Source: JABDQZ01 sp050049775
GTDB taxonomy: Bacteria; Pseudomonadota; Gammaproteobacteria; Chromatiales; Chromatiaceae
Assembly (NCBI GenBank): GCA_050049775.1
Contig: JASFVP010000011.1
Location: 5,009-69,008 of the forward strand
Direction of reading: 5' to 3'
Length of the DNA stretch: 64,000 nucleotides
Shown: positions 48,737 to 55,680 of the stretch, piece by piece
How positions within the stretch are numbered: position 1 is the first letter of the stretch
How the letters are laid out: each line of letters opens with the position of its first letter
Notes under the pieces: model-generated
What the model was told of the DNA's origin: nothing
Database searches by the model: none
Seen by the model: the letters and a program-made list of their open reading frames with translations, nothing else
Made by a program: the position numbers and the translations under genes

Positions 48737-49381
48737 TTACAGGTAGTAGACGCTGCCGGTCATGAACTTTGAGGTGATTTTCATGGCCAGCTTGATCGGC
48801 GCCGGCAGCTGCGCGCCACCGTTGCGCATAGCGGTGTTGCCATGTTCGATTTCGTCGATTTTCATCTGCTCCAGGATGGCGCGGGTTTTCTGGTCGGTTT
48901 CCGGCACCTGTTGCAAATGCCCTTCCAGATGGCCTTCCACCTGGCGCTCGGTTTCGCCGACAAAACCCAGGCTCCATTTGTCGCCGGCCAGTCCGGCCGC
49001 TGCGCCGATCGCAAATGAGCTGACATACCAGAACGGATTCAGGTAACTGGTGCGGTTGCCCAGTTCCTTGAGGCGCGATTCACACCAGTCGAGATGGTCG
49101 TTTTCCTCGGCGGCGGCCCTTTCCATATTGTCGCGTACCTGTGGCAGCTTGGCGGTCAGCGCCTGGCCCTGATACAACGCCTGGGCACAGACTTCGCCGG
49201 TGTGATTGATGCGCATCAGGCGTGCCGTGTGGTCCCTGACTGCATCTGTCATTTCGGTTTCTTCGATGTTTTCGGCCGGATTGTACCGCTCGGTGATTTT
49301 GGGTTTGCCAAACAGGGTACGGATGCCCTGATCCAGGTTGATGAAGAGTTGGTCGACCGGGCTGTAATCTCGTTGTGTCAT
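48737..49381 (-). CDS. coq7: Demethoxyubiquinone hydroxylase Coq7
   Basis: A 214-residue di-iron monooxygenase that hydroxylates demethoxyubiquinol late in ubiquinone synthesis. The ferritin-like ligands are in RINHTGEVCA (Glu), AAEENDHLDWC (ExxH) and IDEIEHGNTA (ExxH). It replaces the flavin enzyme UbiF in many non-enteric gammaproteobacteria. It is convergent with hemE and 118 bases from the GlcF-like gene. Confidence 0.95.
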   Translation of the reverse strand: MTQRDYSPVDQLFINLDQGIRTLFGKPKITERYNPAENIEETEMTDAVRDHTARLMRINHTGEVCAQALYQGQALTAKLPQVRDNMERAAAEENDHLDWCESRLKELGNRTSYLNPFWYVSSFAIGAAAGLAGDKWSLGFVGETERQVEGHLEGHLQQVPETDQKTRAILEQMKIDEIEHGNTAMRNGGAQLPAPIKLAMKITSKFMTGSVYYL

Positions 49382-49499
49382 GATGTTGCTCCTACGGCAC
49401 TGGCTGCTTGTCTACTCGTAAACCAGAGCGGTGCCGCAATGTTCTCGATAGACCTATTTCAGCCTAAAGTGGTCGCCTCGTCCAGCCTGTCGGTTTGAT

Positions 49500-50684
49500 T
49501 CATGTCAGCTGCTGGCTAAGCCATTCGGCCGGATGCATGACCTGGGTGGATAGCCCGGCGGCGTGTATGGCGTTGCCAAAATGCAGGGCGCAGCCGGTAT
49601 TGCTGGTCAGCAGCACATCGGCCTGCATCTCTTTCAGCGCAGCAAGCTTGGGCGCCAGCATTTGTTGGGCGGCGTCATGATGCTTGATCAGGTGCAGGCC
49701 GGCGCCTCCGCAGCAGAACTCGTTTTCCGGCAACTCCACTGCCCTGCTCCCGGCGATTTGCTGGATCAGTCTCAGCGTAACCGGCCAGGCATCGGTTTTG
49801 TTTCTCAGGGTGCATGGGCTGTGGATGGCAATTTTTTGTCCATTTGTCGCTGAATGTATCGGGCCAATGTCCTGCAGCAATGAAGCCAGGAATTGCGTGG
49901 CTTCCTGGACCGGGGTGTCAAACTGTCCCTGCGCACTCAGATGGCTGCCACAGCCACTGGCAAAATACAAAATCGCATCGGCCCGTAATGCATCAAACAC
50001 TAAGCGGTTTTTTTTTGCTAATTGGTCGGCTTGCTGCTGGTAACCCTCGTGGTAGTGCATGGCACCGCAGCAGACCTGAGCTGCCGGTATGACGACTTCG
50101 TAGCCCAGCCGGCCAAGCAGGCGGCCGGTTGAATTGATTGCGTTGGCATCGATCATCGAGCCACTGCAACCGGTAAAAATCGCAACTCTACCTTTTTGCT
50201 CGCCACTGACAGCATTACGTTCCGCAAGCCGGATGCGCCCTGTTTTGACCGGTTTGTTTTGCAGTAGTTGCTTCGTGAAACCAGTGGTAATGCTGGTGGC
50301 GAATTCAGGTACCAGTCTGCCGAATCGATCGGCCAGACGCATGAAGCGACCCGAAGACAGCAATTTCAGCCTCGATCGGGAGGTCTGGTGTACGGCAAAG
50401 CGGTCTTTGGCGCTGGCGATCAAATAGCCGTATTTCACCGAGGACGGGCAAGCCGGTTCGCAATTGCCGCAATTGAGGCACTGGTCCAGGTGCTGCTCGA
50501 GCTGGGGTTCATCGGCCGAAATGGTCTGTTGCAGTAGTCCCTGGATCAGGGAAATGCGGCCACGCGGTGAATCGGCTTCATTTCGATAGAGGCGATAGCT
50601 GGGACAGACCGGCAGGCAAAGTCCGCATTTGACACACTGATCAGCCAGTTCCAGCAAAGTGGCGTCGTGAGGGCCTGTTAACAC
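49500..50684 (-). CDS. GlcF-like Fe-S oxidoreductase subunit
   Basis: A 394-residue protein with two 4Fe-4S ferredoxin motifs at the N-terminus (CVKCGLCLPVCPSY and CLNCGNCEPACPS) and two CCG domains (CCGAMHYHEGY and FCCGGAGLH), as in glycolate oxidase subunit GlcF and related heterodisulfide-reductase-type proteins. No glcD or glcE flavin subunit is adjacent. The reading frame begins at GTG 50684, which lies inside the left terminal repeat of a MITE-like element, so the first five codons are element-derived; the original start was probably lost or displaced. Confidence 0.85.
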   Translation of the reverse strand: MLTGPHDATLLELADQCVKCGLCLPVCPSYRLYRNEADSPRGRISLIQGLLQQTISADEPQLEQHLDQCLNCGNCEPACPSSVKYGYLIASAKDRFAVHQTSRSRLKLLSSGRFMRLADRFGRLVPEFATSITTGFTKQLLQNKPVKTGRIRLAERNAVSGEQKGRVAIFTGCSGSMIDANAINSTGRLLGRLGYEVVIPAAQVCCGAMHYHEGYQQQADQLAKKNRLVFDALRADAILYFASGCGSHLSAQGQFDTPVQEATQFLASLLQDIGPIHSATNGQKIAIHSPCTLRNKTDAWPVTLRLIQQIAGSRAVELPENEFCCGGAGLHLIKHHDAAQQMLAPKLAALKEMQADVLLTSNTGCALHFGNAIHAAGLSTQVMHPAEWLSQQLT

Positions 50685-50693
50685 GAATTGAAT
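50670..50693 (+). repeat. Left terminal inverted repeat
   Basis: 24-base arm, identical in reverse complement to 50914-50937. It overlaps the first codons of the GlcF-like gene, and the GTG used as its start codon is within this arm. Confidence 0.85.
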
Positions 50694-50913
50694 GACCCCT
50701 GCCGGCGATCATTTTTTCCGCCCTGCAAGGCGGAAAGAGCGCCATGTAGTTGCGCTACTTCAGCGAATGACAACGCAGCAGGGCGGAAAAATGGTCCCGG
50801 CCCTGCGGGTTGCGGCTGAAAAAACGCCACTCTGCGTTGCTCGTCGTGTATTTGGATTGCCAAACTTCTCTCCTCGTGCCTTGATTGGCGCTTTTTCAGT
50901 CACAACAGGAATT

Positions 50914-50937
50914 ATTCAATTCGTGTTAACAGGCCCT
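50914..50937 (-). repeat. Right terminal inverted repeat
   Basis: 24-base arm, exact reverse complement of 50670-50693, lying 84 bases before the 2Fe-2S protein gene. Confidence 0.85.
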
Positions 50938-50977
50938 AAGTTGAGACATGCGGAAATCAAAAATACCCGTACTTGTA

Positions 50978-50983
50978 TATAAT
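50978..50983 (+). promoter_or_regulatory. Probable -10 element of the 2Fe-2S protein gene
   Basis: A perfect TATAAT lies about 39 bases before ATG 51022, just outside the MITE-like element. No good -35 is at the expected distance, so the promoter may need an activator. Confidence 0.4.
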
Positions 50984-51021
50984 CCGAACGATCATAACAG
51001 TAAGCCGTTTCAGGAACAGCC

Positions 51022-51333
51022 ATGTCTTATTACCAGCATCACGTGTTTTTCTGTACCAATCAGCGCGAAGGCGGCAAGCAAAGTTGCAGTCAGTGCGATG
51101 CCCAGGCGGCTCGAGACTACGTCAAACAACGTTGCAAGGAACTTGGCATACACGGTCCGGGGCAAATCCGCATAAATACAGCTGGCTGCCTGGATCGTTG
51201 CAATGAAGGGCCAGTTGTAGTGATTTATCCTGATGAAACCTGGTATACCTATGTTGACCGGGAGGATCTGGATGAGATTATCGAGACACATCTACGTCAG
51301 GGGAAGAAAGTTGATCGACTGCTACTGACCTGA
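51022..51333 (+). CDS. Thioredoxin-like [2Fe-2S] ferredoxin
   Basis: A 103-residue protein of the thioredoxin-like 2Fe-2S family (related to the NuoE C-terminal domain). The cluster cysteines are probably Cys11 and Cys22 in the first half and Cys56 and Cys60 in AGCLDRCNEGP; Cys25 and Cys38 are extra. It is a soluble cytoplasmic electron carrier. Its partner is unknown; the adjacent GlcF-like protein, on the opposite strand, is one candidate. Confidence 0.9.
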   Translation: MSYYQHHVFFCTNQREGGKQSCSQCDAQAARDYVKQRCKELGIHGPGQIRINTAGCLDRCNEGPVVVIYPDETWYTYVDREDLDEIIETHLRQGKKVDRLLLT

Positions 51334-51376
51334 TAAATAAAAGAAAAATAAAGCCAAAACACGTTGAAATAAATAG

Positions 51377-51405
51377 TTGACAGTTAATCCATAATATAAG
51401 AAAAT
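51377..51405 (+). promoter_or_regulatory. Candidate promoter of a small RNA upstream of rplM
   Basis: A perfect TTGACA (51377-51382) followed after 17 bases by GAAAAT (51400-51405, four of six matches). The predicted start, about 51412, falls exactly at the base of a stem-loop. Confidence 0.45.
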
Positions 51406-51411
51406 TCTTCC

Positions 51412-51503
51412 ATACTTAATTGGCTCCCGCTAATTAAGTACTCCTCCATCCTCCTTTGGTGGTTATTTATTCAAGCGCAGCATCCCCCGCTGCGCTTTTT
51501 TTT
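51412..51503 (+). ncRNA. Candidate small RNA with CU-rich segment
   Basis: No gene fits the 384-base gap between the 2Fe-2S gene and rplM. A possible 90-base transcript has a 5' stem-loop (TACTTAATT 51413-51421 with AATTAAGTA 51432-51440, ten-base loop GGCTCCCGCT), an unpaired CU-rich stretch (51441-51457, CTCCTCCATCCTCCTTT) complementary to Shine-Dalgarno sequences, and a strong terminator. It could instead be the 3' untranslated region of the 2Fe-2S gene. Confidence 0.4.
51473..51503 (+). terminator. Strong Rho-independent terminator before rplM
   Basis: AAGCGCAGC (51473-51481) and GCTGCGCTT (51489-51497) form a perfect nine-pair stem with a seven-base loop, followed by a T-run. Confidence 0.92.
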
Positions 51504-51620
51504 GTCTGGAATTTGTCTGTTCGGAAGAAAATCGCCCGAATATGATCAGGCTGTTTTTGATGTTGCAACAATACGTTCTTACAGCGCTCACCCGGCAGTT
51601 TGCTTATTTTTGTATTTTTC

Positions 51621-51649
51621 TTGTTTTTGTCTGATTTCTTGGTTAATAT
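51621..51649 (+). promoter_or_regulatory. Promoter of rplM-rpsI
   Basis: TTGTTT (51621-51626) and TAATAT (51644-51649), 17 bases apart. Transcription would start near 51656, leaving a leader of about 60 bases. Confidence 0.6.
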
Positions 51650-51665
51650 TCGCGCCCTTTCATGT

Positions 51666-51689
51666 GCGCAGAATTTTGCGCCGTTTTTT
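51666..51689 (+). promoter_or_regulatory. rplM leader hairpin with T-run
   Basis: GCGCA (51666-51670) and TGCGC (51677-51681) form a short stem in the rplM leader, followed by CGTTTTTT. This resembles a weak terminator or the structured leader through which L13 controls its own operon in E. coli; the role here is inferred. Confidence 0.4.
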
Positions 51690-51717
51690 GATTGTTATTT
51701 TTAGGGTGAGTAAGCAA

Positions 51718-52149
51718 ATGGCTACTACGGTAAGCGCAAAACCTGCCGAAGTGCGTCGCGACTGGTATCTGGTTGACGCGGAAAACAAAACACTGGGCCG
51801 TCTCGCGACCGAGATCGCGCATCGTTTGCGCGGCAAGCACAAGCCTATATATACACCTCATGTGGATACCGGTGATTACATTGTGGTGATCAATGCCGAG
51901 AAAATCCGCGTAACAGGCAATAAATTGCAGGATAAGATGTACCACCATCACACCGGCTACATCGGCAACCTGAAGTCCATCAGCCTGGAAAAGCAGCTGG
52001 AAAAAGCGCCGGAACGTGTCATTACCACGGCAGTTCGCGGTATGCTGCCGCGCAGCCCATTGGGACGCGCCATGATGAAGAAGCTGCGCGTTTTCGCTGG
52101 CTCCGAGCACAGCCACCAGGCGCAACAGCCGCAGGTGCTGGACATCTGA
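51718..52149 (+). CDS. rplM: 50S ribosomal protein L13
   Basis: L13 (143 residues) is an early assembly protein of the large subunit. The N-terminal part (RDWYLVDAENKTLGRLATEIA) and the signature near residue 105 (AVRGMLPRSPLGRAMMKKLRVF) are typical. ATG 51718 begins MATTVSAKP, a few residues longer than the E. coli protein. An in-frame start far upstream (51502) lies before the promoter and is rejected. rpsI follows by 48 bases. Confidence 0.98.
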   Translation: MATTVSAKPAEVRRDWYLVDAENKTLGRLATEIAHRLRGKHKPIYTPHVDTGDYIVVINAEKIRVTGNKLQDKMYHHHTGYIGNLKSISLEKQLEKAPERVITTAVRGMLPRSPLGRAMMKKLRVFAGSEHSHQAQQPQVLDI

Positions 52150-52197
52150 GCTTTGGCTCATTCAAGAATTTCAAACAGTTAATCTGGACAACAGGAT

Positions 52198-52590
52198 ATG
52201 GCAACAGCATATAACTACGGAACCGGCCGCCGTAAAACTTCAGCGGCACGTGTCTTCCTTTCAAGTGGCAATGGCAACATTACCGTCAACAATCGCCCGC
52301 TGGACGAATACTTCGGTCGTGAAACCGCGCGTATGGTGGTCCGCCAGCCGCTGGAACTGACCGAAACCCTTGACAAGGTCGACGCCAAAGTGACTGTCAT
52401 CGGCGGTGGTGGTACCGGCCAGGCCGGCGCGATTCGTCACGGCATCGCCCGCGCGCTGCTTGAATACGATGAAAGCCTGCGCAGCGCCCTGCACAAGGCG
52501 GGTTACCTGACGCGTGACGCCCGTATGGTTGAGCGTAAAAAAGTCGGCCTACACAAAGCCCGCAAGCGTCCGCAGTACTCCAAGCGCTAA
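52198..52590 (+). CDS. rpsI: 30S ribosomal protein S9
   Basis: S9 (130 residues) has the usual GTGRRKTSAARVFL opening and the C-terminal basic tail KKVGLHKARKRPQYSKR, which reaches the P-site tRNA. An AGGA ribosome-binding site (ACAGGAT) precedes ATG 52198. It forms an operon with rplM, and the tRNA-Gln gene follows 15 bases later. Confidence 0.98.
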   Translation: MATAYNYGTGRRKTSAARVFLSSGNGNITVNNRPLDEYFGRETARMVVRQPLELTETLDKVDAKVTVIGGGGTGQAGAIRHGIARALLEYDESLRSALHKAGYLTRDARMVERKKVGLHKARKRPQYSKR

Positions 52591-52605
52591 TTCGTTCCCT
52601 TTCAT

Positions 52606-52679
52606 TGGGGACTCGTCTAATGGTAGGACAGCGGACTCTGACTCCGTATGTGGGGGTTCGACTCCCTCGTCCCCAGCCA
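52606..52679 (+). tRNA. tRNA-Gln (CTG anticodon)
   Basis: A 74-base cloverleaf. The acceptor stem TGGGGAC pairs with GTCCCCA, with U1 as in tRNA-Gln. The anticodon stem GCGGA/TCCGT closes the loop CTCTGAC, giving anticodon CUG (reads CAG). The T arm has GGTTCGACTCC, and CCA is encoded (52677-52679). It lies just after rpsI and may be transcribed with it. Confidence 0.95.
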
Positions 52680-52687
52680 TAACACTA

Positions 52688-52713
52688 AACCCCCCCCATT
52701 AGGGGGTTTTTTA
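52688..52713 (+). terminator. Terminator after tRNA-Gln
   Basis: An AACCCCC run pairs with GGGGGTT around CCCATTA-type loop sequence and leads into T6. It ends the rplM-rpsI-tRNA unit. Confidence 0.85.
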
Positions 52714-52937
52714 TTTGCGGTGATTAAGAATTCATCTGTTTTCCCAGGATTGCTACAGCAAGCATCACATCTGTGTTAGTCAAAAAACTCCTGTTATCTG
52801 TAAATATTGTTTTCCTGCAACGGGAGCTGTGATTAAAAATCGGCTAAAAAGTGTGTAACGTTTAATAATGTATCCCTGAGCGCGTGTTGTAAAAAAAATA
52901 CAAAATATGTGAAATGTATTTTTTTAGCAAAAAATAC

Positions 52938-52966
52938 TTGCACGCTGTCTTTTTTATGACTATTAT
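52938..52966 (+). promoter_or_regulatory. Promoter and 5' hairpin of the porin gene
   Basis: TTGCAC (52938-52943) and TATTAT (52961-52966) are 17 bases apart. The predicted RNA start (about 52973) is followed by the hairpin CGCAC-AATC-GTGCG (52976-52989), which may protect the 5' end of the mRNA. The AT-rich 225 bases before the promoter (52714-52937) hold no gene and probably contain regulator sites. Confidence 0.6.
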
Positions 52967-53019
52967 TCCTTTCGTCGCACAATCGTGCGTACTGCTTTTA
53001 TAATTAACGGGAGTTCATA

Positions 53020-54039
53020 ATGAACAAGAAAATCATTGCTGCAGCTGTTGCTGCTGTAATCTCTGCACCTGCTGCTATGGCTGCAGATACCGTTGTATAC
53101 GGTAAAGTACGTCAGTCTGTTGACTTCGTCGACATGGGTAATGGTACTTCAAACGTTGATAACATCCAGATCAACGACAAGTCTTCACGTTTGGGCTTCA
53201 AAGGCTCTGAAGACCTCGGTAACGGCCTGAAAGCTGTTTGGAAAATGGAATTCGGTATTGCTATTTCCAGCAACTCACACGGTAATGGCCTGGATTCTGT
53301 AAGAAGCGAATTCAGTGGTTCAGGTACTTTTTCAGCTCGTAACGCTTTTGTTGGCTTGGCTGGCGATTTCGGTACCGCTTTGATTGGCCGTCACGACCAT
53401 CCGCTGAAAATTTCAACCGGTTCTCTGGACCTGTTTGCAGATACCATCGCGGATAACAACCAGAGCTTCACTGAAAACCTGACTGATTTCCGTGCAGATG
53501 GCACCGTGGCCTATGTTTCACCATCTTTGAGTGGTCTGACTTTTGCTGCTGCCCTGGTTCCGGGTGAAAATGCCAATGCTGATGGTATCTCCGATGCATA
53601 CTCAGTTGCTGCTATGTATAACAACGGCGGTATCTACGCTTCTGTTGCGTACGAAGAGGGTGACTCAGATCTGGATGCAGTTGGTGCAACAACTGACTAC
53701 GAACAGACTCGTGTTGGTCTTGGTTACACCATGGACGCTTTCACTGTTAATGTTGTATGGGCTGATGTTGATAGTCCTGCAACTACTAACGGTGAAACCG
53801 AATCCGTGGTTCTTTCTGGTAAATACACCATGGGCAACAATGCCATCAAGGCAAAATGGTTTGACGTAGATCGTACTGGTTTGACTGCTGATGACAATGA
53901 TGGCTTTGCAATTGGTCTGGAGCACAACTTCAGCAAACGTACCCAGGCTCAGGTTGTCTACGTTTCAAGTGACCAGGACGGCGCTAACGCTGGTGCAGAT
54001 GGCGACGTTTTCTCACTGCAGCTGAACCACAACTTCTAA
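53020..54039 (+). CDS. Gram-negative general porin
   Basis: A 339-residue outer-membrane beta-barrel porin of the general-diffusion type. The signal peptide is 21 residues, cleaved after AMA. The mature protein begins ADTVVYGKVRQSVDF and ends in the barrel-assembly signal LQLNHNF with a terminal phenylalanine. Conserved features include SRLGFKGSEDLGNGLKAVW and ARNAFVGLAGDFGTALIGRH, the loop 3 constriction region. Codon use is more AT-rich and uniform than its neighbours, as expected for a very highly expressed protein. A strong ribosome-binding site (ACGGGAG) precedes the start. Confidence 0.96.
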   Translation: MNKKIIAAAVAAVISAPAAMAADTVVYGKVRQSVDFVDMGNGTSNVDNIQINDKSSRLGFKGSEDLGNGLKAVWKMEFGIAISSNSHGNGLDSVRSEFSGSGTFSARNAFVGLAGDFGTALIGRHDHPLKISTGSLDLFADTIADNNQSFTENLTDFRADGTVAYVSPSLSGLTFAAALVPGENANADGISDAYSVAAMYNNGGIYASVAYEEGDSDLDAVGATTDYEQTRVGLGYTMDAFTVNVVWADVDSPATTNGETESVVLSGKYTMGNNAIKAKWFDVDRTGLTADDNDGFAIGLEHNFSKRTQAQVVYVSSDQDGANAGADGDVFSLQLNHNF

Positions 54040-54068
54040 TCTGACGTAAGTCTTATTAGGTTGTAATA

Positions 54069-54094
54069 AACGGGACCTTCGGGTCCCGTTTTTT
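54069..54094 (+). terminator. Terminator of the porin gene
   Basis: CGGGACC (54071-54077) and GGTCCCG (54082-54088) close a stable TTCG tetraloop, followed by T6. Confidence 0.93.
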
Positions 54095-54150
54095 ATTGAA
54101 TGAAATAAATTGCTGGTGGATTAAATGAATTAAGCGGTTGGTTTAAGGAA

Positions 54151-54190
54151 AATCAGAAAAATCCTACAAAAACTTCAGATTTTTCCTACA
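54151..54190 (+). promoter_or_regulatory. Two tandem GacA/UvrY-like boxes
   Basis: Two copies of TCAGA-N4-TCCTACA at 54153-54168 and 54175-54190, 22 bases (two helical turns) apart. Each resembles the GacA/UvrY site TGTAAGA-N4-TCTTACA: the right half matches at six of seven positions and the left half at four of seven. They sit at about -64 and -42 from the predicted start of the small RNA downstream. Confidence 0.5.
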
Positions 54191-54211
54191 AACATAAGGG
54201 TTAATATTCGA

Positions 54212-54217
54212 TATAGT
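54212..54217 (+). promoter_or_regulatory. -10 element of the Rsm-type small RNA
   Basis: TATAGT with no good -35 at 16-18 bases, as expected for an activator-dependent promoter. The predicted start is about 54224. Confidence 0.5.
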
Positions 54218-54223
54218 AGTTTT

Positions 54224-54325
54224 CGACAGGGAGGAGGCGATACAAGCAAAGGATTGCGATTATCGCGACAACATGGATGTTTTGCTCTGTCTTTAAAGCC
54301 CCGGCGCCTGCCGGGGCTTTTCTTA
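54224..54325 (+). ncRNA. Probable RsmY/CsrB-type small RNA (CsrA/RsmA-sequestering)
   Basis: A 100-base non-coding transcript between the porin and an opposing gene. GACAG (54225-54229) pairs with CTGTC (54287-54291), enclosing stem-loops that present GGA: GCAA-AGGA-TTGC (54246-54257) and AACA-TGGA-TGTT (54270-54281). A further GGGAGGAGG run lies at 54229-54237. GGA in hairpin loops is the CsrA/RsmA binding signature. A strong terminator and two Gac-like boxes frame it. The family is inferred from structure and promoter, not from sequence identity. Confidence 0.6.
54295..54323 (+). terminator. Terminator of the Rsm-type small RNA
   Basis: GCCCCGGC (54298-54305) and GCCGGGGC (54310-54317) pair perfectly around GCCT, flanked by AAA and TTTT. 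Confidence 0.93.
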
Positions 54326-54369
54326 TTGGTGTTTACCCTAGAAAGGCGCAATCAGAAGAAGGAACTGAA

Positions 54370-55650
54370 TCAGTAGTATTGCTCACAACCGATTTCCTGC
54401 GCAGGTTGCAGGGACCAGCGCACAGCAAGCGGTTGATTGGGATCGGAGAGAGGCTCTGAATTGCTCAGTAATTGCCGTGCAAATTTTGCAGCAGGCAGGC
54501 GAGTTTCGTTGTCCAGCATCAGGTCGTTACAGCTTTGCTCAAGTAAGACAGCAATTTTATCAGCTGGCGAGTTCTCATCGCCGGTTGCTACATACAAAAG
54601 ATATTTGAGCGTGTTGATGATTTTGCCATCGCGACTCGGTGTGGAGTGCAAATCGTATTCATCGAAATTCATGCAGCGTTCACCAATTTGCTGTTTGTAT
54701 TCCCAGCCGTATTGAACGACAGGAATGCGTTGTTGCAGTTGAGCGCAGACTTCATTGGCAAGCCGGGCCAGTTTGTCGGTTTTTGACTCATTGACCAGCG
54801 CCAATCGTTGTTGCATGACATCTTCGAACACGCCATCGAGATCAAATTGCTCGGTGCCATAGCCGGGCAGCTCCGATTCTTCCATTGCATAGTGCTGAGG
54901 CTGTTTCCAGCGTCGGTAGGAGCCGCCATCGATATCAGGAACAAAAGAATTCAGCGTGGTTGGCAGCAGAGGTTGTACTTTTGCCGGGATAGTGGACTTG
55001 AGATAATGAATCACACCGGTTTCATCAACACGCGTAACCAACTGTGCATGTCCGGCGGTGGTTGTTGCTTCCAGGTTGTTAGCAACAACATCGTAATTGA
55101 GAATGTCAAAATCGCCTTCAGAAAATACCGTGGTTTTTGGTAACACAGCGACGATACCAGGGCGGAACCATTGTCTGTTGAGCTGCACTGGATAGGTGTC
55201 ATTAAGCAGCGAACGTGTCCAGGTGACACGGCCAACGAGTTCGACAAAGCGGGCAAGCCGCTGCTTCGGCTCCAGGTGGTCATAAAAATCCATGTCGTTG
55301 CTGATGGTTTCAGTGACGACATCATATGGATTGTCGGGTCTGTCACGCGTCTGTTCGTCAAAAGTTTGTGAGCGGCGTGAATTTTCGCCGGTGTAATCCG
55401 GGTCCTCGATTACAAAGGGCAGCTGGTTTTCATAGGCGAACAACAAGCGGGCGTAATAGACCGAGTCCGAGCAATCATGGAGGAAGCCCTGATACTTACC
55501 GCTGGTGAAAATATCGGCTGTGTAGTGTTCTTGCACCCATTGACTGTAGGCGTCTTCCCAATGCTCATTCCATTCATTTTTACTTTCCCAGATGTCAGCA
55601 TGACTGAGTGAGATGGGAGTGATCAGGAAAATAACGAGGTATCGAAGCAT
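54370..55650 (-). CDS. Exported papain-like protein, unknown function (third gene of operon)
   Basis: A 426-residue exported protein of no family I can name. The signal peptide is about 18 residues (ending SLSHA). HDCSDSVYYARLLFAYENQLPF places Cys60 at the head of a helix, and AGHAQLV places His201 on a strand, the Cys-His arrangement of NlpC/P60 or papain-like enzymes; RPGIVAVL resembles the strand before the histidine in that fold. This catalytic reading is inference. ATG 55650 gives a clean signal peptide with AGGA upstream; ATG 55680, directly after the previous stop, would add ten residues including acidic ones. It converges on the small RNA. Confidence 0.72.
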   Translation of the reverse strand: MLRYLVIFLITPISLSHADIWESKNEWNEHWEDAYSQWVQEHYTADIFTSGKYQGFLHDCSDSVYYARLLFAYENQLPFVIEDPDYTGENSRRSQTFDEQTRDRPDNPYDVVTETISNDMDFYDHLEPKQRLARFVELVGRVTWTRSLLNDTYPVQLNRQWFRPGIVAVLPKTTVFSEGDFDILNYDVVANNLEATTTAGHAQLVTRVDETGVIHYLKSTIPAKVQPLLPTTLNSFVPDIDGGSYRRWKQPQHYAMEESELPGYGTEQFDLDGVFEDVMQQRLALVNESKTDKLARLANEVCAQLQQRIPVVQYGWEYKQQIGERCMNFDEYDLHSTPSRDGKIINTLKYLLYVATGDENSPADKIAVLLEQSCNDLMLDNETRLPAAKFARQLLSNSEPLSDPNQPLAVRWSLQPAQEIGCEQYY

Positions 55651-55680
55651 TGTTAATGTCCTGTTGTCTTCGGGTGACAT

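Larger units (their letters stand above)
50670..50937. mobile_element. 268-bp MITE-like element with 24-bp terminal inverted repeats
   Basis: Bases 50670-50693 are the exact reverse complement of 50914-50937; both begin AGGGCCTGTTAACACG from the outside. A second, inner inverted repeat (50707-50726 against 50778-50796) carries CCGCCCTGC/GCAGGGCGG, and there is a further hairpin CCGCCCTGCAAGGCGG. No transposase is encoded and no clear target-site duplication is visible. Reading frames here on both strands are artefacts. This explains most of the 337-base gap between the GlcF-like gene and the 2Fe-2S gene. Confidence 0.65.

Noticed and set aside
50692..50982. A 96-residue plus-strand reading frame and a 61-residue minus-strand frame in the gap near the GlcF-like gene
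   Set aside because: Both are formed by the MITE-like inverted repeats; neither has a ribosome-binding site or recognisable domain.
52514..52702. A 62-residue frame crossing the end of rpsI and the tRNA
   Set aside because: It overlaps rpsI and the whole tRNA-Gln gene in another frame and has no independent support.
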